NCBI GenBank assembly: GCA_910585815.1
Contig: CAJUFJ010000011.1
Location: 5,224-69,223, forward strand
Source: an uncultured Oscillospiraceae bacterium
GTDB lineage: Bacteria; Bacillota; Clostridia; Oscillospirales; Oscillospiraceae
DNA length: 64,000 nucleotides
Reading direction: 5' to 3'
The notes beneath the pieces are model-generated. The model had not been told where the DNA came from and ran no database searches. It worked only from the letters and a program-made list of their open reading frames with translations. The position numbers were made by a program, and so were the translations under genes. Shown here one piece after another: positions 16,525 to 24,592 of this stretch; the stretch's first letter is position 1, and each line of letters opens with the position of its first letter.

Positions 16525-17643
16525 TCAGGCTCCTTTCAGGATATCCAGGTAGATGTTCTCGGTATTTCGGGCGAAGACCTCGCCGGTAAAGCGTTCCTCA
16601 TAGAGGGCCCGGGCCCTGCGGCCCATCTCCGCCCGCTCCTGGGGGCGGTCCAGCAGCCGCTCCAGGGCGGCGGCCAGGGCAGCGGCGTCCCGGCTGGGAA
16701 AGAGCAGGCCGCTTTTACCGTCCTCCACCACCCAGGGGTTGCCGCCGTAGTCGCTAGCCACGGTGGGCAGGCCCAGGCTCATCCCCTCCAGCAGGGCCAT
16801 GGAGGTGGCCTCGGTGCCGTAGGAGCAGTTGAGCTGCACATCCAGAATGCTCAGCAGGGCGGGCACGTCGGACCGGAAGCCCAGCAGGCGGAGCCTGTCC
16901 CCCACGCCGGCCCGCTCCACCGCCCGGGCCAGCTCCTGGGCAAAGGGGCCCGTTCCGGCCACCAGAACGGTAAAGCCCTCCCGCCCCCGCTCCTTCAGCA
17001 GGCGGACCGCCTCCACCAGGTAGAGGTGGCCCTTGTAGTCCTCCAGCCGGGCCAGGATGCCAAAAACGGTATCCTCCGGCGGGATGGACAGCGCCGCGCG
17101 CAGGGCGGCCCGCTCCTCCGGGGCGGTGGGGGGGACGGGGGAGACCCCGTTCATCACCACGGTGATCTTCCGGGGGGAGATGCCCGCCTCGGTGAGGTTA
17201 TCCCGGGTGGCGGGGCTGACGGCGATAATCCGGTCGGCGTAGTGCTCGTTGACCAGCTTGTTCACCCACCGCCCCGGGGGATATTTCAGCTTGGCCGGGA
17301 CGGGAAAGGCGGAATGGCGGCTGTATACCACCGGGATATGGCACTTCTTGGCCGCAATCCGGCCGGAGAGACAGCCGTGGGTGTGGACGATATGGGGGCG
17401 CTGCACCTCCATCAGGGCCCGGAGGGTCTTCACGTCCTCTCTGTGGTAGGAGCGGTCGGCAATGCCGTCCACCTCCAGCACCCGGCCCCCCGCCTCCTCC
17501 AGCGGGGCCTTGAGGAGGCTTCCCCGGGGCAGGGCAATCCAGGTCTCGAACCGATCCCGGTGGGTGTAGCGCAGGTAGTTGAGGATAACCCGCCCCGCCC
17601 CGCCGATGTTGGTGTCGCTGATGATGTTCAGTACCTTGATCAT
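16525..17643 (-). CDS. Family 4 glycosyltransferase
   Basis: 372 residues from ATG at 17643 (ATGA overlap with the upstream O-antigen-ligase-like gene; the frame continues upstream inside that gene). GT-B fold: N-terminal IKVLNIISDTNIGGAGRVIL and PHIVHTHGCLSGRIA, C-terminal FGILARLEDYKGHLYLVEAV, VLVAGTGPFAQEL and the nucleotide-sugar site YGTEATSMALLEGMSLGLPTV. Transfers a sugar in the cytosol during polymer assembly; substrate unknown. Confidence 0.88.
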   Translation of the reverse strand: MIKVLNIISDTNIGGAGRVILNYLRYTHRDRFETWIALPRGSLLKAPLEEAGGRVLEVDGIADRSYHREDVKTLRALMEVQRPHIVHTHGCLSGRIAAKKCHIPVVYSRHSAFPVPAKLKYPPGRWVNKLVNEHYADRIIAVSPATRDNLTEAGISPRKITVVMNGVSPVPPTAPEERAALRAALSIPPEDTVFGILARLEDYKGHLYLVEAVRLLKERGREGFTVLVAGTGPFAQELARAVERAGVGDRLRLLGFRSDVPALLSILDVQLNCSYGTEATSMALLEGMSLGLPTVASDYGGNPWVVEDGKSGLLFPSRDAAALAAALERLLDRPQERAEMGRRARALYEERFTGEVFARNTENIYLDILKGA

Positions 17644-19088
17644 ACCAGCAGCCTCCCCTCGGGGAGCCGCCGGCGCCGGGCGCACAGGGCCCCCAGGGCC
17701 AGGTAGGTCCAGAACAGAAAGAGCACCCGGTAGTTGTAGAAGGAGTAGTCCGTCATGGCCTGGACCAGAAAGCCGCACACCCCGGCGGTGAAGGCAATCT
17801 GATGGACCCGGCTGGGCCAGTCGTGCTCCCGGCTTACGGCGGTGCACATCATGCGGAAGTAGACAAACAGCAAAATCAAAAAGACGGCCAGGGCGGCGAT
17901 GCCTGCGTCGCAGACGATCTGCAAAAACAGGTTGTGGGAGTGGGGGGCGGAGATGCCGTTAAAGCTGTAGGCGGGGTAGGCCATGTTGAAGGCGTCCGCC
18001 CCCGGGCCGATGCCGCACAGCCAGTAGTTTTTCAGCATGGCCAGGGTGCCCATCCAGATGTACACCCGGTAGGAGGTGGAGGCGTCCCCCAGGTTGCCGA
18101 TGCTGGCAAACCGGGCGGTGACGGTGTCCGGCAGGACGAACCACAGGGCGGCCAGCGCCACGGGAAAGAGGAGAATCAGCCGGGGGTTGAGCAGAACCAC
18201 AAACACCGCCCCGGCAAAGAGCAGGCCCAGCCAGGCCCCCCGGGAGAAGGTGAGCAGCATGCACACGCACATCACCCCGCAGCAGCCAAAGTAGAACACC
18301 CGGCTGAACCAGTCCCTGGCGGACAGCAGCTTGGCCCCGCCGATAGGGATGGCCAGAATCAGGTACTGCCCCAGCATGTTGGGGTTGTCCAGGGTGGAGG
18401 GCACCCGGAACTCGATGCCGGAGAACATGTCGCTGTCCACCCAGGCGGCGGACTGGTAGCCCCAGCGGAAGACATACTGCAAAATGCCGTAGACCGAGAC
18501 CGCCGCCGCCGCGATTACCATAAAGGTGAGCAGGGTGTCCAGCTGGGTCCGGTTCTCCACGGCGTTGTACAGCGCCACCGCAAAGAGGATGAAGGCCGCG
18601 CTGAGCAGTCCCGGCTTCAGGCTGGAACTCAGGTTGACGGAGAACAGGGCCCCCGCCAGATAGACGGCGGCGTAGAGCAGCACATAGCGGTTGATGGGGG
18701 ACCAGGCCAGCTGCCGCTCCCGGTCCCGCACCAGATTCAGCAGCAGGGAGCAGAAGCCTATAGCGGCCATGCCCAGCAGGGCCATGGTGGGGAACAGGGG
18801 GGCGAACACCGCCGGCATCATGCACCAGAACCAGGTTTGGGTGAAGACGCTGCCGGCAAAGAGCCTGTCCAGCCCCAGCGCCCGGTAGAGCCGGCACAGC
18901 CCATGCCGGACCCAGGCCCACAGCCTGTAGAATACGCTCCCCTCCGAGGCGGCGCGGCTCCACCCCCGGGGGTGGAGGAACCACTGGACCACCCCGCTGT
19001 TCTCCCACTGGGCCCCGCACCACAGGCACAGGGCCGTCAGCGCCCGCCAGAGCAGGCTGGCGTTCAGAATAGTTTTTGCTCGTTCCAT
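17640..19088 (-). CDS. O-antigen ligase / Wzy-like membrane protein
   Basis: 482 residues, about eleven hydrophobic segments. The Wzy_C/O-antigen-ligase signature occurs in the second half: LLTFSRGAWLGLLFAG, GIGPGADAFNMAYPAY and the large outer loop with SAPHSHNLFLQIVCDAGI. In Bacillota such proteins polymerise or ligate wall polysaccharides outside the membrane. GAGGTTAAGCC precedes the ATG. Second gene after murJ. Confidence 0.85.
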   Translation of the reverse strand: MERAKTILNASLLWRALTALCLWCGAQWENSGVVQWFLHPRGWSRAASEGSVFYRLWAWVRHGLCRLYRALGLDRLFAGSVFTQTWFWCMMPAVFAPLFPTMALLGMAAIGFCSLLLNLVRDRERQLAWSPINRYVLLYAAVYLAGALFSVNLSSSLKPGLLSAAFILFAVALYNAVENRTQLDTLLTFMVIAAAAVSVYGILQYVFRWGYQSAAWVDSDMFSGIEFRVPSTLDNPNMLGQYLILAIPIGGAKLLSARDWFSRVFYFGCCGVMCVCMLLTFSRGAWLGLLFAGAVFVVLLNPRLILLFPVALAALWFVLPDTVTARFASIGNLGDASTSYRVYIWMGTLAMLKNYWLCGIGPGADAFNMAYPAYSFNGISAPHSHNLFLQIVCDAGIAALAVFLILLFVYFRMMCTAVSREHDWPSRVHQIAFTAGVCGFLVQAMTDYSFYNYRVLFLFWTYLALGALCARRRRLPEGRLLV

Positions 19089-19143
19089 GGCTTAACCTCG
19101 CTTCAGCAATTTACCCGTGCAGGGGGCGGCCTGGGCGCCGCTC

Positions 19144-20703
19144 CTACGGTTTCCGAATCAGAGAGACCACCAGCCTGGCCTCCCGCACCCGCAGGAGGAG
19201 GGCCAGCACAAAATACAGCACAACGCCCAGCCCGGTGCACAGGGCCAGGCAGAGCATCTCCCCCGCCTTTCCGGCGGGGAGGAGGGGGGTCAGCCCCTCC
19301 TGGGCGGCCCGGACGCACAGCCCCATAGCGGCGGCGGCCAGGGCGGTCTTGCCCAGGTCGGCCAGGGCGGAGCCGTCCAGCAGCCACTCCCCGCTCCGCT
19401 GGAGGGGCAGGAGGAGGAGCAGGGCATACACCGTGGCGGCGATGGCGGAGGACAGGGCCAGTCCGGCTACCTGGAAGCGGTGGGTGAGGGCCCGGCACAG
19501 GAGGAGATTCACCAGAATGGCCCCGCCCCCGGCAATCAGAGGCACCCGCCCCTGCTGCCGGGCGAAGTAGGCCCGGCTGAGGATGTTCTGTACCGCGTAG
19601 CCCGTCATGCCCAGGGACATCCAGGCCAGGGCGGAGGCGGTGATTTCGGTGGAGAAGGCGTCGAAGGCCCCGCCGCCGTAGATGAGGGAGATGAGGGGCC
19701 GGGCCACCGCCGTCAGCCCCGCCGACATGGGCAGCACCAGAAACAGGCACACCCCCAGGGTCTGGCGGATGGTGTTTTGAAATTCCCCCTCATGCCCCCC
19801 GGCGGTGAGCCGGGACAGGCGGGGAAAGATCACATTGGTCACCGACAGGATAAAGGTGCCCGCAATGACTAGATACAGGTTGGAGGCGTACTCCAGGGCG
19901 GACATGCCCGCCCCGCCGTAGAGCCGGGAGCCGAACCGGCCGTTGATGGCCTGATTGATGGGCTGCACCCAGGTGGACACCATCACCGGGCCCATAAGGG
20001 CGAAGACCTTTTTCATCCCCTCCGACCGGAAGTCAAAGCCGGGCCGGTATTGGAAGCCCAGCCGGCCCAGGGGGGGGACCTGGATGACCGCCTGGAGCAG
20101 CCAGCCCAGCAGATAGGCCCCGGCCAGGCCGTAGATGCCCAGCTTGGCATCCAGGGTGAAGAAGTAGAGGATAATCGCCCCGTTGGACACCGCCGACATA
20201 AGGGCGGGGGCGGTGAAGTGGTCCTGGGCCTGGAGCACCCCCACCAGGGAGAAGGCCACGCCGGAAAAGAGCACCGTGGGGAACATCACCCGGGTGAGGG
20301 AGACGGCCAGCCGGGTGGTGGCGGGGTCGGAGTAGTCGGCAAAAAGGGCCACCAGGGGCTGGGGGAAGACCATTCCCGCCAGCGTGAGGGCCCCGGTGAG
20401 CAGGGCAATGATGGTGAGGAAGGAGCCGGCAAAGCGAAAGGCCTCCCGTCTGCCCTTTTTCTCCAGGTATTCGCTGAACACCGGGATAAAGCAGGCGGCA
20501 ATGGCGGAGGCAAACACCGCGTCGAAAAAAACCCGGGGGATGCGGCTGGCGGTAAAAAAGGCGTTGGCGGCGGAGCCGGTGCTGTAGTGGACGGCAAGCA
20601 GCCGGTCCCGGTACAGGCCCAGCACCTTGCCGATAAGGGTAACGGCCATCACAAAGCTGACGGTCCTGGCCGCGCCGCTGTGCTGTTCCTCCAGAGTGCC
20701 CAC
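19144..20703 (-). CDS. murJ: MurJ/MviN lipid II flippase family protein
   Basis: 519 residues, about 14 membrane segments. MOP-superfamily MurJ motifs: VMAVTLIGKVLGLYRDRLLA, IPRVFFDAVFASAIAACFIPVFSEYL, FPRLSRLTAGG and MSLGMTGYAVQNILSRAYFA. Starts with GTG at 20703; a consensus promoter is 25 nt upstream, giving a very short leader. Flips lipid-linked wall precursors. As first gene of the polysaccharide operon it could serve the polymer rather than, or in addition to, peptidoglycan. Confidence 0.88.
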   Translation of the reverse strand: MGTLEEQHSGAARTVSFVMAVTLIGKVLGLYRDRLLAVHYSTGSAANAFFTASRIPRVFFDAVFASAIAACFIPVFSEYLEKKGRREAFRFAGSFLTIIALLTGALTLAGMVFPQPLVALFADYSDPATTRLAVSLTRVMFPTVLFSGVAFSLVGVLQAQDHFTAPALMSAVSNGAIILYFFTLDAKLGIYGLAGAYLLGWLLQAVIQVPPLGRLGFQYRPGFDFRSEGMKKVFALMGPVMVSTWVQPINQAINGRFGSRLYGGAGMSALEYASNLYLVIAGTFILSVTNVIFPRLSRLTAGGHEGEFQNTIRQTLGVCLFLVLPMSAGLTAVARPLISLIYGGGAFDAFSTEITASALAWMSLGMTGYAVQNILSRAYFARQQGRVPLIAGGGAILVNLLLCRALTHRFQVAGLALSSAIAATVYALLLLLPLQRSGEWLLDGSALADLGKTALAAAAMGLCVRAAQEGLTPLLPAGKAGEMLCLALCTGLGVVLYFVLALLLRVREARLVVSLIRKP

Positions 20704-20727
20704 CCCCTCAAAAAGCAGAATCGGTAT

Positions 20728-20756
20728 ATTTTACATCATGTGCCGTTTTTTTTCAA
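20728..20756 (-). promoter_or_regulatory. Promoter of the murJ-csaB operon
   Basis: Minus strand: TTGAAA (20751-20756), 17-nt spacer, TAAAAT (20728-20733). Confidence 0.7.
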
Positions 20757-20834
20757 CTGTGGATTCCTTAATGTTTTGTAAACAACGTATTTTTCAGTTG
20801 GGATTTCCCGGGCACCCTTGTGTTACCCCGGGAC

Positions 20835-20884
20835 CGTTTTATCCCCTTACGGGGATAGGCAGGGGTTCTACCCCTGCCCTACAT
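20835..20884. repeat. Interspersed repeat (ATCCCCTTACGGGGAT / CCCTTGCCCTACA type), copy S1
   Basis: ATCCCCTTACGGGGAT hairpin followed by CAGGGGTTCTACCCCTG and CCCTACAT. Related copies occur at 24404 and 33943. The rest of the 20.7-20.98 kb gap holds the murJ promoter and a possible cca promoter (TTGTGG 20927, TAAACT 20950). Confidence 0.6.
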
Positions 20885-20983
20885 GATGCGCTGGTATAAA
20901 ACGGGTAATTTTATAATCTCACGCCCTTGTGGGCAAGGCGCAGAAATGATAAACTAATGGAAAATATTTAAGGAGGTGGCGGC

Positions 20984-22303
20984 ATGAAACCCGACATTCC
21001 CAGCGGAGTACAGCATATCCTTCAGACCCTTGCCGATGCGGGCTTTGAAGCCCATCTGGTGGGCGGCTGCGTGCGGGACCTGCTGCGGGGGGTGGAGCCC
21101 CACGACTGGGACATCTGCACCTCCGCCCGTCCGGAGGAGACAGAGGCCTGTTTTGCGGGCCATCGGATCATCGAAACCGGGCTGAAGCACGGCACCGTCA
21201 CCGTTCTGGAGGAGAGTGAGCCCTGTGAGGTCACCACCTACCGCACCGAGGGCCCCTACTCCGACAGCCGCCGGCCGGACTATGTGGAATTTGTCTCCAG
21301 CCTGGAGGCAGACCTGGCCCGGCGGGATTTTACCATGAACGCCATCGCCATGGACCTGGCGGGCAACGTGAGCGACCCCTTCGGCGGTAGGGAGGACATT
21401 CAGGCCGGCCTTCTCCGCTGTGTGGGGGAGCCCGCCCGGCGCTTCCGGGAGGACGGCCTGCGTATCATGCGGGCGTTGCGGTTTGGGGCGGCGCTTGGCT
21501 GCACCATCGAGGCAGAGACCGCCCGGGCCATCCATGAAAACCGCCACATGCTTCGGCATGTGGCGGCGGAGCGCATCAATCTGGAGCTGTGCAGGCTGCT
21601 GGAAGGCGGCAGGGTGGGGGACATTTTGCGGCAGTACCCCGACGTGCTGTGTGAATTCTGGCCGGAGCTGGGACCGCTGATAACCCTGGAGCAGAACACC
21701 CCCTGGCACTGCTGGGGCGGCTGGGAGCACACCGTCCGCGCGGTGGAGGCCGCCCCTGCCGACCGGATTCTGCGGCTGACCATGCTCCTCCACGATATCG
21801 GCAAGCCGGGCTGTAAATCCACCGATGAAAACGGCATAGACCACTTCTGCGGCCACCCGGCGGTGGGCGCCGAATTGGCGGACCGGATGCTTCGAACACT
21901 GAAATTTGACAACAGGACCCGGGAGCGGGTGGTCACGCTGGTGAAGCACCACGATGTGCAGCTGCCGCCCCAGGACCGGGTGGTCCGCCGGTGGCTGAAC
22001 CGGCTGGGGCCGGAGGCCTTTTTTCAGCTTCTGGAGGTCAAACGGGCGGACGGCATGGGGCAAAGCCGCGCGCTGGTGAAAGACCGCCTGACACAGCTGG
22101 ACGAGATGCGGGCACAGGCGGAGGCGATTATCGCCCAGGGGCAGTGCTTTTCCCAAAAGGACCTGGCGATAAACGGCCGGGACGTCATCGCCGCAGGAGT
22201 CGCCCCGGGCCCGGAGGTGGGCCGGGTGCTGAATGCGCTTTTTGAGCGGGTGCTCAGCGGGGAAATCCCCAACGAGCGGGAGGCTTTGCGAAGGCTGTTG
22301 TGA
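20984..22303 (+). CDS. cca: CCA-adding tRNA nucleotidyltransferase
   Basis: 439 residues, ATG behind AAGGAGGTGGCGGC. Head domain with the class II polymerase-beta signature LVGGCVRDLLRGVEPHDWDI (catalytic Asp pair) and ARRDFTMNAIAMDLAG; neck with RRFREDGLRIMRALRFGAAL; an HD phosphohydrolase domain (LLHDIGKPGC; HHDVQLPPQDR) at about 260-345. Adds or repairs the 3' CCA of tRNAs. HD-containing CCA enzymes may also have 2',3'-phosphatase activity. Single gene, divergent from murJ. Confidence 0.93.
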   Translation: MKPDIPSGVQHILQTLADAGFEAHLVGGCVRDLLRGVEPHDWDICTSARPEETEACFAGHRIIETGLKHGTVTVLEESEPCEVTTYRTEGPYSDSRRPDYVEFVSSLEADLARRDFTMNAIAMDLAGNVSDPFGGREDIQAGLLRCVGEPARRFREDGLRIMRALRFGAALGCTIEAETARAIHENRHMLRHVAAERINLELCRLLEGGRVGDILRQYPDVLCEFWPELGPLITLEQNTPWHCWGGWEHTVRAVEAAPADRILRLTMLLHDIGKPGCKSTDENGIDHFCGHPAVGAELADRMLRTLKFDNRTRERVVTLVKHHDVQLPPQDRVVRRWLNRLGPEAFFQLLEVKRADGMGQSRALVKDRLTQLDEMRAQAEAIIAQGQCFSQKDLAINGRDVIAAGVAPGPEVGRVLNALFERVLSGEIPNEREALRRLL

Positions 22304-22326
22304 GCCGGGGAGATCCCGGTAGAACG

Positions 22327-24189
22327 CTACCCCCCGTTCTCCCTGTGCCAGGTCTCGATGGCCGCTAAAAAATCCGCGCCATACCGCTTGGCCTTCACCG
22401 CGCCGACGCCGGATACCGCCATAAACGCATCCATAGTGCGGGGCTGGCGGGCGGCCATGTCCATCAGTGCGGCATTGGAAAAGACAAGGTAAGCGGGCAC
22501 ATTCTGCGCCATGGCCAGCCTGGTGCGCAGCTGCCGCAGCGCCTCAAAGAGGCTCTGATCCGCCGGCTGGACGGGAGCGGGGCTGGCAGCTTCTTTGGGC
22601 CGGGGAGGGGGCTGCTGCTGGTCCGGCCTGCGGAAGGTATAGCAGACCTGCTCCCCCTGGAACAGCACCTGTCTCGCCTGTGGGGTGGTGCGCAGCACCG
22701 GGTATTCCGCGCCGTCCAGACGCAGGTAGCCCCGCTCCACCAGATAGTCGATGTAGGCCCGAATCAGGGCGCGGTCGGTCCCGCTCATCACGCCGTAGGT
22801 GGGCAGCTTGTCCAGGCCCAACTGGAGCACCCGCTGGTCCCGGCTCCCCCGGAGCAGCCGGACCGTGACGGCGATCCCCAGGCCAGAGCGGTACTGCCGT
22901 TCCACCCGGGTCACGGCGGAGAGAATTTTCTGGGCCTCCACCGTGATGTCCCGCTCCTCCAGCACGCCGGAGCAGTTTCCGCAGGCCCCGCAGGACTCCG
23001 GGGCCTCCTGGCCGAAGTAGCGCAGCAGGAAGGCCCGCAGGCAGCCGGTTGTTTTGCAGTAGGAGGTCATCCGGTCCAGCCGGTTCAGGTCCCGCAGCCT
23101 CAGCTGTTCCCGCTCCTCCTCGGGCAGTTCCTCGTTGTCAGCGGTGTGGTCAATGAGGAACCGGGCGGTGCGCACATCCTGGGCCGAAAACAACAGGGCA
23201 CAGTGGGCCGGCGACCCGTCCCGGCCGGCCCGGCCCGCCTCCTGATAGTAGCTCTCCACGTCCTTGGGCATGTTGTAGTGTACCACAAAGCTCACGTTGG
23301 ACTTGTCGATGCCCATGCCGAAGGCGTTGGTGGCCACCATGACCCGGACCCGGTCAAACTCGAAGTCCTCCTGGCTGCGCCGGCGCTCCTCCTCGGGCAG
23401 ACCGGCGTGGTAGCGGGCGGCGGGCACGCCGCAGGCGGTCAGGGCGGCGCACACGGCCTCCACCGCCTTCCGGGTGGCGCAGTAGACGATGCCGCTCTGC
23501 CCCGGGCGGCTGTCAAGAAAGTGCTCCAGCCAGCCCTCCTTGTCCCGGGTGCGGACGACCTCAAAAAAGAGGTTGGGCCGGTCGAAGCCAGTGGTAAGGC
23601 ACAGCGGGTCCCGCAACAGCAGAAGCTGTTGGATATCCTCCTTCACCTGCCGGGTGGCGGTGGCGGTAAAGGCCCCCACCGGGGGCCGGTAGGGGAGCTG
23701 CTGGAGAAAGTCCGCGATTTTTAGATAGCTGGGCCGGAAGTCCTGCCCCCACTGGGAGACGCAGTGGGCCTCGTCCACCGCCAGCAGGGAAATCTCCACC
23801 TCCTGGGCAAAGCGGAGGAAATCCGGCGTCTCCAGCCGCTCCGGCGCGGCGTAGATCAGCTTGTAGGCCCCCCGCCGCGCCCGGCGGAAGACCTCCCGGT
23901 ACTGTTCCGGCGACAGCGTGGAGTTGATAAAGGCGGCGGGGATGCCCGCCTGGGTCAGGGATGCCACCTGATCCTTCATCAGGGAGATCAGTGGCGAGAG
24001 GACAAGGGTAATCCCCGGCAGCAGCAGCGCGGGGAGCTGGTAGCACACCGACTTGCCCGCCCCCGTGGGCATAACGCCCAGCACGTCCCGCCCGGCCAGA
24101 AGGGCATCCACCAGGTCCTCCTGGCCGAACCGAAATTCGCTGTGCCCGAAATACTGTTTCAGTGCCTCGTACTTGTCTATGGATAACAC
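22327..24189 (-). CDS. recQ: ATP-dependent DNA helicase RecQ
   Basis: 620 residues. Walker A MPTGAGKSVCYQLPA, DEAH box VDEAHCVSQWGQDFRPSY, motif III FTATATRQV, motif VI YYQEAGRAGRDG; zinc-binding RecQ-Ct region with CLRAFLLRYFGQ...CGACGNC; winged helix; HRDC domain at the C-terminus (LRQLRTRLAMAQNVPAYLVF). Unwinds recombination and repair intermediates. Convergent with cca by 24 bp. Confidence 0.95.
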   Translation of the reverse strand: MLSIDKYEALKQYFGHSEFRFGQEDLVDALLAGRDVLGVMPTGAGKSVCYQLPALLLPGITLVLSPLISLMKDQVASLTQAGIPAAFINSTLSPEQYREVFRRARRGAYKLIYAAPERLETPDFLRFAQEVEISLLAVDEAHCVSQWGQDFRPSYLKIADFLQQLPYRPPVGAFTATATRQVKEDIQQLLLLRDPLCLTTGFDRPNLFFEVVRTRDKEGWLEHFLDSRPGQSGIVYCATRKAVEAVCAALTACGVPAARYHAGLPEEERRRSQEDFEFDRVRVMVATNAFGMGIDKSNVSFVVHYNMPKDVESYYQEAGRAGRDGSPAHCALLFSAQDVRTARFLIDHTADNEELPEEEREQLRLRDLNRLDRMTSYCKTTGCLRAFLLRYFGQEAPESCGACGNCSGVLEERDITVEAQKILSAVTRVERQYRSGLGIAVTVRLLRGSRDQRVLQLGLDKLPTYGVMSGTDRALIRAYIDYLVERGYLRLDGAEYPVLRTTPQARQVLFQGEQVCYTFRRPDQQQPPPRPKEAASPAPVQPADQSLFEALRQLRTRLAMAQNVPAYLVFSNAALMDMAARQPRTMDAFMAVSGVGAVKAKRYGADFLAAIETWHRENGG

Positions 24190-24211
24190 CCCTTTCCTCG
24201 ATGCTGGGTTT

Positions 24212-24240
24212 ATTGTACTATGGTTGCGTCGGAATTACAA
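24212..24240 (-). promoter_or_regulatory. Promoter of recQ
   Basis: Minus strand TTGTAA (24235-24240), 17-nt spacer, TACAAT (24212-24217), 23 nt before the recQ ATG. Confidence 0.6.
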
Positions 24241-24288
24241 TCATATTTCACAGCCTCCGCCTCATACAGTTTACTGGAGGCGATGAAA

Positions 24289-24402
24289 ATGAAGGCTCCT
24301 GTTTTGATTTTGACGGAACACCCCACACCGCGGTCTCAGCCGGACGGCGAGACGATTTACCAGGTCGTTACCGCCTGGCTGGCAAAAGAGCTCCGCAAAT
24401 GA
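24289..24402 (+). CDS. Possible 37-residue protein
   Basis: ATG at 24289 is 8 nt after GGAGG (an ATG at 24283 is too close to it). Product begins MKAPVLILTEHPTPRSQPDG and ends in an amphipathic helix (VVTAWLAKELRK). No family recognised. The gap between recQ and the glycosidase gene is otherwise empty, and the codon choice is unremarkable; may be spurious. Confidence 0.35.
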   Translation: MKAPVLILTEHPTPRSQPDGETIYQVVTAWLAKELRK

Positions 24403-24403
24403 C

Positions 24404-24469
24404 GCCTATCCCCGTAAGGGGATAAAACGACAACGGAATAAGTCAAGGGCAGAGCCCTTGCCCTACATT
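24404..24469. repeat. Interspersed repeat, copy S2
   Basis: ATCCCCGTAAGGGGAT hairpin, then AAGGGCAGAGCCCTTGCCC TACA. It begins two bases after the small frame and ends about 50 bp before the -35 box of the next gene. Confidence 0.65.
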
Positions 24470-24521
24470 CGCCAACTGTCCTGAATTTATGAGACAAGCG
24501 TGCCCGTCCCGTTTTTTCCCA

Positions 24522-24550
24522 TTGAAACTGCACGCCCCCTCTGTTATAAT
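24522..24550 (+). promoter_or_regulatory. Promoter of the glycosidase-SLH gene
   Basis: TTGAAA (24522-24527), 17-nt spacer, TATAAT (24545-24550). Confidence 0.8.
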
Positions 24551-24592
24551 AGATAAAGTACGCCTTGGAACATATGAACAAAGGAGAAACCC